DNA of 12,161 bases from CAZRNB01 sp964601355 (lineage in GTDB: Bacteria > Planctomycetota > Phycisphaerae > Sedimentisphaerales > Anaerobacaceae). The DNA lies in assembly GCA_964601355.1 (NCBI GenBank), contig CAZRNB010000092.1, positions 1 to 12,161 of the forward strand. The letters are read 5' to 3'. Positions within the stretch are counted from its first letter, which is position 1. The number at the start of each line of letters is the position of its first letter. This document shows positions 1 to 6,114 of the stretch, piece by piece. Below the pieces are notes generated by a model. It made no database searches, was not told the origin of the DNA, and was given only the letters and a program-made list of their open reading frames with translations. Both the position numbers and the translations under genes were made by a program.

Positions 1-242
1 TTCACATCCTATATAACTGATAAATCCAAATATCTAAACTCGAAATACGAAACAAATCCGTCAATAAAATTAAATATCAAAAATTAAATATCAAAATCAA
101 TCTTTGTTCATTGTTCATAGTTCGTTGTTCGTCGATGAACTATGAACTACGAACTCATAACTCTTATATTTTGATTTTTTCATTTTAATTTTTGATTTTC
201 TTTTCGTGCTTCGGATTTTGAATTTCGTATTTTACCTTCTTA
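1..242. repeat. Repeat-rich AT spacer with large imperfect inverted repeat
   Basis: No gene is visible here. The stretch is made of short degenerate words. GTTCATAGTTC at 113-123 is matched by its exact reverse complement at 137-147, giving an 11-bp stem with a 13-nt loop. Outside it, AT-rich words such as attaaatatcaaa (about 70-96) are roughly mirrored by ttttgatttt/tttaatttttgattttc (about 168-202). The words ctcgaaatacgaaacaaatccg (about 38-60) are loosely mirrored by the block at about 205-236. The whole block therefore looks like a nested, decayed palindrome lying downstream of the DUF2344 gene. It could contain its transcription end, but no clean hairpin plus T-tract is seen. Confidence 0.55.
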
Positions 243-917
243 TCATGCTTTCTGCCATTGAACATTTGTACGTTTGATTGGCGCCGTCAGTTTCTCCGTA
301 TCTATTTCCAATAGCCTTAAAATCTCCTCGACTCGTACCGAGCCAGCCGGGGTAATTTTACATACAATCACGATATTCTGATTATCCAATTCTATCGATT
401 CCAAAAAAGGCCTGACATCCACACTTTTAAGTTTTAAGTTTTGAGTTTTGAGTTTTGAGTCTTTTGTGTCTCTCCGCCGCTCTAAAATAAGGCTCTCACT
501 CGCAAGCAGATGATCAATCATAGCCTTTAATTTGTCATTTAAATATTCCTGCTGGATCGGAATTATATAAGTAGCCGAAGAAGGCTGGGGGTAATCTGTT
601 TGTGCAAAACTTGCCGAAAGCAGCTCGCAGCCGTTGGTCAATTGCGCTGACAATCCGGTTTTAATCTGCGATTCATTCGGGTCGCTAACTATCTGAACGC
701 ACAGCAATTCGTCATCCGATTCGACGCCGACCGGTCTTGGCAAAGGAAGAGACAATTTCGGATGTGGATTAAAACCCTGGCTGTGCTTTATTTTTATGCC
801 GGCACGGGCAAAGGCTCGCTGAAAAAACTTTAGCATCTCGGCGTGGGAAACAAATCTTAAAGTACCGCGAATCCTGAATTTAATAAGTACGAAAATAGTC
901 TCATCCGAAATAACTAT
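243..917 (-). CDS. DUF2344 / TIGR03936-type radical SAM-linked protein, non-canonical start
   Basis: The protein belongs to the DUF2344 family, which usually accompanies or is fused to a B12-binding radical SAM protein; its biochemical role is not settled. The hallmark block is LRFVSHAE followed by SQGFNPHPKLSLPLP and GVESDDELL. The first ATG (834-836) lies inside this block, so starting there would lose the conserved LIKFRIRGTLRFVSHAE segment. The frame stays open upstream to a TAA at 930-932 but contains no ATG, GTG, TTG or CTG. A perfect AAGGAG (926-931) sits 8 nt before an in-frame ATA (915-917), giving 224 residues. An ATT at 909-911 is the other candidate. Residues near 150-163 (SKLKTQNLKLK) are encoded by a five-copy heptamer repeat. 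No radical SAM gene is seen next to it. The family call is firm; the start is inferred, and a point mutation or assembly error is possible. Confidence 0.8.
   Translation of the reverse strand: MVISDETIFVLIKFRIRGTLRFVSHAEMLKFFQRAFARAGIKIKHSQGFNPHPKLSLPLPRPVGVESDDELLCVQIVSDPNESQIKTGLSAQLTNGCELLSASFAQTDYPQPSSATYIIPIQQEYLNDKLKAMIDHLLASESLILERRRDTKDSKLKTQNLKLKSVDVRPFLESIELDNQNIVIVCKITPAGSVRVEEILRLLEIDTEKLTAPIKRTNVQWQKA
425..459. repeat. Five tandem 7-bp units inside the DUF2344 coding sequence
   Basis: Read on the plus strand the units are TTTTAAG twice, then TTTTGAG three times. They encode the low-complexity linker SKLKTQNLKLK on the minus strand. Because 7 is not a multiple of 3, gain or loss of one unit would shift the frame. 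Confidence 0.85.
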
Positions 918-925
918 GCAAATAT

Positions 926-931
926 CTCCTT
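926..931 (-). promoter_or_regulatory. Shine-Dalgarno AAGGAG deciding the DUF2344 start
   Basis: On the minus strand AAGGAG lies 8 nt from the ATA at 915-917, 14 nt from the ATT at 909-911, and about 90 nt from the first ATG at 834-836. Its position supports initiation upstream of the first ATG. Confidence 0.5.
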
Positions 932-1169
932 ATTGTCTTGGCTGATATTCTCAGCGCTGTTTAGAGCTAATTATGTAAGCATTATGGCTGGCTTTGTTTT
1001 AAAAGCAAGCATTTTCAGCCATTTGAGCAGGTACTCCTGAACAAAAATCGGAAAATTCAAAAATTTTTTGTTCCTTTATACCCTATCCCAACTTTCGCAA
1101 GGGTGCATGTCACATTTATAGGTAAAGACAGGTTATTCTATTGCTGAGTCTCAGGTGATTTGAGGAGTT

Positions 1170-1280
1170 GTCATTGCGAGGAGGCCGAAGGCCGACGTGG
1201 CAATCTCATAAATCAAATGTCAGAGATTGCTTCGCTTCCGTCTTCGCCAAGGCTACGACGGACAAGTCGCTCGCAATGAC
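1170..1280. repeat. 111-bp palindromic element with GTCATTGCGAG ends
   Basis: Perfect 11-bp terminal inverted repeats GTCATTGCGAG (1170-1180) and CTCGCAATGAC (1270-1280) bound the element. An inner pair, GCAATCTC (1200-1207) and GAGATTGC (1223-1230), is also perfect. The sequence type (GTCATTGCGAG...GGCAATCTC...GAGATTGC...CTCGCAATGAC) is one I recall as a dispersed repeat in several anaerobic bacterial genomes. The right arm contains a second repeat word, cttcgccaaggctacgacgg (1242-1261), which looks like an insertion into the element. No transposase is encoded, so it would be a MITE-like or REP-like passenger. Confidence 0.75.
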
Positions 1281-1320
1281 ATCCATCATTCAAACTGCGA
1301 CAGAGTACTATTTCCTACCT

Positions 1321-1480
1321 GCTGCGCCGAGCGCAGCACGGCGAGTTATCGTAATCGTTAATATCGAGCCTTCTTTTGTCACCTCGACCGAGGCCGCAAG
1401 AGCCTGCCCTGTCCGGCTACGGCTCGGCGCTTCGCCGAGACGAGAGCGAAGTCGAAGGGACGGAGGACAGACGACGTTCA
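1321..1480. repeat. GC-rich hairpin cluster
   Basis: Several hairpins are packed together. GCTGCG (1321-1326) pairs with CGCAGC (1332-1337). CTCGGCG (1423-1429) pairs with CGCCGAG (1433-1439) around a 3-nt loop. The flanking words gtccggctacgg and gcgaagtcgaagggac resemble repeat words at 3843-3866 (ccttcgatttcgctcaggacaag) and 6740-6760 (ctacgctaacgcttcgccggg). I read it as a composite of dispersed extragenic repeats; no gene is supported. Confidence 0.5.
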
Positions 1481-1619
1481 ACGATTAGCCGGCCCACCTG
1501 TGGGGCTGGCAGATGAGTTCGTAGTTCGTAGGCCGTGCACCGCACACCAGAATTTCTGTGCACTGTCCCCAGATACTAATAGGAGTCTGATCATAGTTTT
1601 AATAAATATGCCCAGATCT

Positions 1620-2483
1620 TTATTGCGGCGCCTGCCAGAGCACCTTGCCGTCCGGCTTAAACAAGAGCAGGGACGATTCAGGATAAGTGATGGTCTTTCC
1701 ATCCGGTGTGATAGTTTGGTTAATGCCGAGCGCTGAGCGTGTATAGCCGTTCTTGTCGGAGAGGTCCAGGCTCGGCCCGTCCTTACCCACGTTCAGACCG
1801 GCGCGGAACTTGCCGTTCTCGTCGGCCAGTAACAGCCTCGGCCCGTTCGCGTCCACGGCCAGACCAGCGCGGACCTTTTTGTTCTCATCAGTCAGGACCA
1901 GCCCCGGCCCGTCCTTGAGTACGCCCAGACCGGCGCAGGCCTTTTCGTTCTTGTCAAAAAGGTTCAGCCTCGGCCCGTTCACGTCCACTCTCAGAAAGGC
2001 GCGGGTCTTGCCGTTCTTGTCGAACAGTCCCAACATCGGCCCGTTCTTAACCACAACAAGACCGGCGCGGGGCTTTTCGTTCTCGTCGAACAGGTTCAGC
2101 TTCGGCCCGTTCACGTCCACGCCCAGACCGGCACGGGTCTTGCCGTTCTCGTCGAGCAGGCATAGAATCGGCCCATCATTGAGCACAGCCAGAGTGGCGC
2201 GGGGCTTTGTGTTCTCGTCGTACAGGCTCAGCAACGGGCCGTTCTCCACCACAGAAAGACCGGCACGGAACTTGCCGTTCTCGTCAACAAGAACAAAAGC
2301 GTTGGCCTCGACGACCTTCTTACGGCTGCCTATTCCTTCGTTCGTTACTGCTGCTGCGGTCATTATTACTGCTGCAAGAAGCATAACAGCCAGCAATAGT
2401 CGATTGCGTCGCTTCGCACGTTCAATTTCTATTTCCAGCTTTTCCAGTCGTTGCTCATTAGTCATTTGAGATATATTTGCCAT
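1620..2483 (-). CDS. Membrane-anchored protein with 22-residue tandem repeats
   Basis: The 287-residue product has no function I can name. Residues 8-27 are charged and likely helical (EQRLEKLEIEIERAKRRNR). Residues 28-46 form one hydrophobic helix. The RRNR in front suggests the N-terminus is inside and the rest is outside the membrane. From residue 67 a 22-residue unit repeats with exact spacing; the Asp at each unit start is at 67, 89, 111, 133, 155, 177, 199, 221 and 243. The consensus is about D-[EK]-N-G-K-x-R-A-G-L-x-V-x-x-[ND]-G-P-x-L-x-L-x. The ninth unit grades into a different tail ending LWQAPQ. Alternating small/hydrophobic positions and NG/DG turns suggest a regular beta structure (solenoid or propeller-like). 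An AAGG lies 6 nt before the ATG. Proteins with similar DENGKxRAxL repeats occur elsewhere, as far as I recall uncharacterised. No operon partner is evident. Confidence 0.85.
   Translation of the reverse strand: MANISQMTNEQRLEKLEIEIERAKRRNRLLLAVMLLAAVIMTAAAVTNEGIGSRKKVVEANAFVLVDENGKFRAGLSVVENGPLLSLYDENTKPRATLAVLNDGPILCLLDENGKTRAGLGVDVNGPKLNLFDENEKPRAGLVVVKNGPMLGLFDKNGKTRAFLRVDVNGPRLNLFDKNEKACAGLGVLKDGPGLVLTDENKKVRAGLAVDANGPRLLLADENGKFRAGLNVGKDGPSLDLSDKNGYTRSALGINQTITPDGKTITYPESSLLLFKPDGKVLWQAPQ
1758..2285 (-). repeat. Eight in-phase 66-bp coding repeats
   Basis: These are the DNA counterpart of protein repeats 1-8 (residues 67-242). Each unit is exactly 66 bp with no indels, and copies differ by scattered substitutions. 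The regular opposite-strand composition creates a long antisense open frame that should not be taken as a gene. Confidence 0.85.
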
Positions 2484-2615
2484 AAATAACCTTGCCTTTC
2501 TTTAGGGATTATTAGGGCGAGTCACCGTGTTCTATACACTATATCAAGCGATTAATAATTGGCTGTCTATATTATTTATGCTCATCGTTTCCCCGAAGTT
2601 AGCTGCATCGATTAG

Positions 2616-3110
2616 TTAGCCTACTATTTTTTTGATTTCTTTAATAAAATTAATTAAGTTTGATAGCCACTCTGGATATCCAGTGAAAACTCCTACAATG
2701 AAGGCAATAAATAATAGAGAGGCAAACATAAGCCACAGTTTTACTGGGACATGCTTAACAAGCCAATAAAGTGTTACCTTTTGTGGATACTCCAGCCCTT
2801 CGCTTTCTTTAGGTAACATGCTACGTAAGACTGCAAGAACTTCATGAGTTTGATGCAATAAGGTTGAAATTTTCTCGTTTGTAGACTGCTCATTACCCGC
2901 AAGATCGTATAGAGGCAGGTCTTCCAAATTTAGATTTGCGTGTTCTTCTGGAAATAAGGTCTTGAACTCTTTTATGCAGGAATTATAGGTTGTGAAAAAT
3001 GGCTTATATCTTATGAATCCATATTTTTGCTTAATCGTATCAGCACCTTCAACGACACTAATTAGGCTTTCCAGCCGTGCTATTAATTTATTTAAAACTG
3101 GCACATCCAT
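2616..3110 (-). CDS. Small uncharacterised protein with one C-terminal TM helix
   Basis: The 164-residue product is not one I recognise. Residues 1-120 are soluble, mostly helical in character, and carry a YGFIRYKPFFTTY stretch at 30-42. Residues 124-144 (KLWLMFASLLFIAFIVGVFTG) form a single membrane helix, and a short amphipathic basic tail (LINFIKEIKKIVG) follows. This is the architecture of a tail-proximal membrane anchor with a cytoplasmic sensor or partner-binding head. There is no signal peptide. The start at 3108-3110 is preceded by a weak AGGT about 8 nt upstream. The gene lies downstream of the coiled-coil/winged-helix gene, but a terminator-like hairpin (3164-3199) separates them. 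Base composition is more AT-rich than the polysaccharide genes to the right, and possible horizontal origin is only inference. Confidence 0.7.
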   Translation of the reverse strand: MDVPVLNKLIARLESLISVVEGADTIKQKYGFIRYKPFFTTYNSCIKEFKTLFPEEHANLNLEDLPLYDLAGNEQSTNEKISTLLHQTHEVLAVLRSMLPKESEGLEYPQKVTLYWLVKHVPVKLWLMFASLLFIAFIVGVFTGYPEWLSNLINFIKEIKKIVG

Positions 3111-3163
3111 AAGTGTTACCTGATATGTGTAATAGCTATTGCTTATATAGTTTCCACATAACT

Positions 3164-3199
3164 AAAAACTCACCGGCCGCGTCTTAACCCGGTCTGAGT
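3164..3199 (-). terminator. Rho-independent terminator-like hairpin
   Basis: On the minus strand the arms ACTCA-ga-CCGG and CCGG-TGAGT form a 9-bp stem with a 2-nt bulge, directly followed by TTTTT. It lies about 40 bp past the stop of the coiled-coil/winged-helix gene and about 55 bp before the next start. Transcription of that gene probably ends here, and the 164-residue gene would need its own promoter. Confidence 0.5.
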
Positions 3200-3239
3200 C
3201 AATTGAGTTGTTAGGAAACCCAACCTAATTCATAGTATT

Positions 3240-3725
3240 TTATACAAGATACTTCTTACCTTGCTCAGTAAGTGAATATTGAAGTCCATTGTAGGTTTCT
3301 ATCAATGACGGACGAATCATGTTGTCCTTCTTCAGTTCGTCGATTGCAGATTCGATTTGAATCTTGCTGAAATTAAGGGCCGGAATAATCTCAGATTCCT
3401 TAAACAGTTTAGTTGTATCACGCTGGCGATAGAGGTCTAGTATTGCAAGTGCCACCTCTGATAGCTTTGAAGAAACGCTGTTATAGTCGAGTTGGGATAA
3501 TCTTTGAGTCAGTTCGGACACACTATTTTTAAGTGACTTATTTTCCTCTTCAAGGTGATCCACTTTCTCCTGAAGAATTTTATTGCTTTCCTTAAGTGCT
3601 TCGTTGTTGCTCTTGAACTGTTCAATGTTCTCGTTTTGGAGATCATACACACGTTTTAAGAGATCATAGTTCTTGGCATCAAGGACTTTGTCTTTGACCC
3701 CATTCAAGATAGATATCACATCCAT
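3240..3725 (-). CDS. Coiled-coil protein with C-terminal winged-helix-like domain
   Basis: The product has 161 residues and no signal peptide or TM helix. Residues about 22-80 have strong heptad character (LLKRVYDLQNENIEQFK, then KILQEKVDHLEEENKSLKN), so a long dimeric or higher coiled coil is likely. Residues about 87-161 look like a winged helix: helix LSEVALAILDLYRQ, then a segment with FSKIQIESAIDELKKDNMI as the likely recognition-helix region. A wing follows, NGLQYSLTEQGKKYL, whose 'YSLTEQGKKYL' ending resembles MarR/PadR-like regulators. A GAGAGG about 10 nt upstream supports the start. The role could be DNA-binding regulation or assembly of a protein complex. I do not recognise a named family. 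Confidence 0.75.
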   Translation of the reverse strand: MDVISILNGVKDKVLDAKNYDLLKRVYDLQNENIEQFKSNNEALKESNKILQEKVDHLEEENKSLKNSVSELTQRLSQLDYNSVSSKLSEVALAILDLYRQRDTTKLFKESEIIPALNFSKIQIESAIDELKKDNMIRPSLIETYNGLQYSLTEQGKKYLV

Positions 3726-4118
3726 AGTTTTTCATCCTCTCTTTGAGTATTACCGGCGCTGCATACGCATCGTCCGAGTGCAGCCGTTTTATCCTGCGTA
3801 GATTCGTGCGAAGCAATGATGGTTCGGACAATTATTTCGTATCCTTCGATTTCGCTCAGGACAAGTTGCGTATATCGTATTGCGTATTGCATGAATCACA
3901 CAATGAACCGGCTGGTGGGCTAAAGCACCACCATACAATTGGTTTTGTTCGGTTTTTCCATCAAAGGTGTGAATCCCGCTTACCGGCGATATTATGAGTG
4001 CTATTGTCGAGAAATGCAAGAAAAATCCGTCGCTTGTACCTCGTATTTCGTCACTTTTAAACCAGCACAACAGGGGTGCCGGCTAAACATTGAACATCTT
4101 CTATTTTTTGTCTCCTGG
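3726..4118. other. Gene-free spacer with short repeats
   Basis: No gene is supported. Contents: ttcggacaattatttcgtat (3823-3842), which recurs as a 17/20 match at 4977-4996 on the far side of the SGNH gene; the dispersed word ccttcgatttcgctcaggac (3843-3862); a degenerate tattgcgtattgc string near 3876-3890; ggtg/cacc arms around 3915-3932; and a terminator-like hairpin at 4055-4082. Confidence 0.5.
4055..4082 (-). terminator. Weak terminator-like hairpin after the SGNH esterase gene
   Basis: On the minus strand CCGGCAC (4076-4082) pairs with GTGCTGG (4062-4068), including one G-T pair, around a 7-nt loop. It is followed by TTTAAAAG. It lies about 37 bp after the stop codon. The short T-run makes this tentative. 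Confidence 0.3.
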
Positions 4119-4895
4119 CTATTTACGCTTGCCCATCAGTGGGGCAATTTTAGGCTCCATGGCCTCGGCCCAAAACTTGTATCCGGCTTTATTGGGATGC
4201 AGAAAGTCCGGCATTATGTCCTTAGTCAATAAGCCGTCGTCTTTCAGAAACCTGCTATTGATATCAAGGTAATAAATCATCTTGCCGTCAGCAATCTTTG
4301 AGGCCGATAGGCTGGCTTCTGTATTCTTCTGACGCTGAGCCGAGGGCTTGGGATCGCGTGGGAATATCGCCAGCAAGAGTATCTTGGTACTGGGAAGCCT
4401 GGTGCGCAGCCGCTTACATATAGCGATGATTCCGTCGGCGATCTCCTCGGCTGTGTTGTCATTGCCGTTTGAATTGTTTGTTCCAATCAATAGCACCGCA
4501 AGCTTTGGAGAGATGTTTTCCAGGTTCGAATGATCCAGCCGCCACAACACGTGCTGCGTCCGGTCTCCGCCAAAACCCATATTGACCGCGTTGCGCTTTG
4601 CATAATAGGCATTCCAGATTTCCTTGCCCGTGTTTTCCCAGCCATTGGTAATCGAATCACCAATAAAGAGCATATCGACATTTCCTTTTTTCAGCCGCTC
4701 ATTAACGGCCTCATGGCGTGGCAGCCACCATTTGACCGCCCATTCGGCGGTCTGCTGCACGGGCGTGACGGCGGAGTGATTCTTGCCTTCGACCGATTTA
4801 AAAACAAGCTGCTGTTCCTGCTGCTGACCGGCACAACTTATGAGCATGGTACACGTCAGCAATAAAACGATAATGGCTATCATCCTTCGTATCAT
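4119..4895 (-). CDS. SGNH/GDSL-family lipoprotein esterase
   Basis: This is a predicted secreted, lipid-anchored hydrolase of 258 residues that cleaves an ester such as an acetyl group. Residues 1-20 are a signal peptide ending in the lipobox LISC, with Cys21 as the lipidation site. SGNH blocks are complete: GDSIT (79-83, nucleophile Ser81), GFGGDR (107-112, oxyanion Gly), GTNN (138-141, oxyanion Asn) and DFLHPN (230-235, Asp230 and His233). The order and spacing match the platelet-activating-factor acetylhydrolase-like branch that is common in Planctomycetes and Bacteroidetes. The substrate cannot be read from sequence; a sugar O-acetyl ester is plausible because a polysaccharide operon lies a few kb away, though not in the same transcription unit. 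Translation could also begin at Met5. Confidence 0.9.
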   Translation of the reverse strand: MIRRMIAIIVLLLTCTMLISCAGQQQEQQLVFKSVEGKNHSAVTPVQQTAEWAVKWWLPRHEAVNERLKKGNVDMLFIGDSITNGWENTGKEIWNAYYAKRNAVNMGFGGDRTQHVLWRLDHSNLENISPKLAVLLIGTNNSNGNDNTAEEIADGIIAICKRLRTRLPSTKILLLAIFPRDPKPSAQRQKNTEASLSASKIADGKMIYYLDINSRFLKDDGLLTKDIMPDFLHPNKAGYKFWAEAMEPKIAPLMGKRK

Positions 4896-5065
4896 CTGTT
4901 ATCTCTTTTCTCTTTAAGTCCTTTAAAGTTACAAATCCAAATCGCCGCATGTATAGCATCTATGTGCAGCCAGGGATTCGGACAATAATTTCATACACGG
5001 GGTGGATAGTGTCAAGTACAATCGAACCTTTTGTGAGATATTGATTAGGAAGAGGCAATTAGACG

Positions 5066-5094
5066 TTGACAAAGCCATATTAGGTATGAATAAT
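5066..5094 (+). promoter_or_regulatory. Sigma-70-type promoter for tRNA-Leu
   Basis: A perfect -35 TTGACA (5066-5071) and a -10 AATAAT (5089-5094, one mismatch from TATAAT) are separated by 17 nt. Transcription would begin near 5101, about 12 nt before the tRNA 5' end at 5113. Confidence 0.65.
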
Positions 5095-5112
5095 CACGAA
5101 AATACTTGTTCG

Positions 5113-5198
5113 GCCGGAGTGGCGGAATTGGCAGACGCGCGGGACTCAAAATCCCGTCCGGATCACCCCGGGTGTGGGTTCGAACCCCACCTCCGGCA
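5113..5198 (+). tRNA. tRNA-Leu, anticodon CAA
   Basis: This 86-nt class II tRNA has acceptor strands GCCGGAG and CTCCGGC, and an anticodon stem CGGGA/TCCCG enclosing CTCAAAA, which gives anticodon CAA (reads UUG). The long variable arm is built on CCGG and CCGG, and the T arm is GTGGG-TTCGAAC-CCCAC. The discriminator is A at 5198. The CCA end is not encoded, so it must be added by nucleotidyltransferase. It stands alone, with its own promoter, and converges with the arsR-arsM operon. Confidence 0.95.
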
Positions 5199-5293
5199 TC
5201 TTCCATGATGCGTTCTCTCATGTATGCTCATGTCAAACATCTAAAAGGTGGGATTCGGATCCTATCTGCCTGCCGGATGCTGGTCTTCCCCGG

Positions 5294-6094
5294 TCATTTA
5301 TGCCCTTCTATATAAACGCTGACCACGTAATCGTCAAGAGATTCGTTCTCTCCCAAATCATCCAAAATGGCCCTGGCTATCGGGTCTTTTGTATCGGGGG
5401 CTATGCAGGCGGAGCTGCCCTTTGGCGTAATTTTCATGCCTTTTAAGCCGGACGCCTCAACTATATTTCTATACCTGTCGATAAGTATCGCCCCTGCAAC
5501 ACACCCGACATAAGCTGTAATGTTATCCTGAACGCTCCCGGGCAGCTCTTTTATCAGGGCAATATCGGAAATTGCAATTCTGCCCCCCGGTTTTAAGACC
5601 CTGTAAATTTCCCGCAGAACTCTCGGTTTATCAGCCGACAGGTTAATTACGCAGTTACTTATAACTACATCGACCGACTCATCGGCAACCGGTAAATTTT
5701 CAATCTCGCCGAGATGAAACTCGACGTTTTTGACGTCATTTTTTCTTGCATTATCACTTGCTTTTTCAACCATCTCACGGGTCATATCCACGCCGATGAC
5801 TTTGCCTTTTGGTCCCACTTTGGACGCAGCCAGAAAACAATCGATCCCGCCGCCTGAACCGAGGTCAAGCACCACCTCTCCTTCCCTGATGCCGGCTAAA
5901 GCTGTTGGATTGCCGCAGCTTAGAGCAAGGTTGGCCTCGGCAGGGACAATCTTTAATTCTTCTTCTGAATAGCCAATAGATTTGGCAAATTCGCTGCTGT
6001 TCGGCCCACAAGTGCCGCACCCACAGCCTTGTTGCCCTTTGGCAATCCTGTCGTAGGCGCTTCTCACGATTTGTTTAATGTCCTTGTTTGCCAT
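5294..6094 (-). CDS. arsM: Arsenite S-adenosylmethionine methyltransferase (ArsM)
   Basis: ArsM methylates trivalent arsenic using SAM, in the cytosol. The 266-residue product shows the SAM-binding motif VLDLGSGGGID (75-85) and acidic GVDMT (101-105). It has the three cysteines that bind As(III) in the family: Cys60 in LSCGNP, Cys148 in SNCVINL and Cys198 in VGCVAGA. An N-terminal CGCGTCG cluster (24-30) is also present, as in many bacterial ArsM proteins. The start at 6092-6094 is chosen because AGAAGGA lies 4 nt upstream and the protein begins MANKDIKQIV. An in-frame ATG at 6197-6199 would overlap arsR and add non-homologous sequence. The start lies 20 bp after the arsR stop, so the two are one operon derepressed by arsenite. 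Confidence 0.95.
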   Translation of the reverse strand: MANKDIKQIVRSAYDRIAKGQQGCGCGTCGPNSSEFAKSIGYSEEELKIVPAEANLALSCGNPTALAGIREGEVVLDLGSGGGIDCFLAASKVGPKGKVIGVDMTREMVEKASDNARKNDVKNVEFHLGEIENLPVADESVDVVISNCVINLSADKPRVLREIYRVLKPGGRIAISDIALIKELPGSVQDNITAYVGCVAGAILIDRYRNIVEASGLKGMKITPKGSSACIAPDTKDPIARAILDDLGENESLDDYVVSVYIEGHK

Positions 6095-6114
6095 CTTGTC
6101 CTTCTCGTCTAAAG

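Larger units (their letters stand above)
918..1619. other. Gene-free 700-bp spacer with dispersed palindromic elements
   Basis: No convincing coding region is present. Contents: a 10-bp AT-rich inverted repeat (gaacaaaaat at 1039-1048 with attttttgttc at 1063-1073); the 111-bp palindromic element at 1170-1280; and a GC-rich hairpin cluster at 1321-1480. The words gttcgtagttcgtagg near 1517-1532 echo the repeats at 113-150. Frames that stay open here lack ribosome sites and run through the palindromes. Confidence 0.6.

Noticed and set aside
1168..1488. 106-residue plus-strand open frame
   Set aside because: It starts inside the palindromic element and runs through the hairpin cluster. It has no ribosome site or recognisable domain.
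1758..2285. CRISPR-like array
   Set aside because: The regular spacing is continuous coding repeat of 66 bp without alternating constant repeats and unique spacers.
1753..2469. Long plus-strand open frame opposite the repeat protein
   Set aside because: It is the antisense of the 66-bp coding repeats. Its own repeats (ARxxxFSSxRxSxGPS) are a by-product, and the minus-strand product has a ribosome site, a TM helix and conserved repeat positions.
5002..5208. Plus-strand open frames over the tRNA-Leu
   Set aside because: They translate the tRNA gene itself (GVAELADARDSKS-type peptide), with no ribosome site.
5247..5262. ggtgggattcggatcc, resembling an antisense tRNA T arm
   Set aside because: The T loop and stem do not pair well (GGATCC in place of GGGTTC-type sequence) and no other tRNA part is near.
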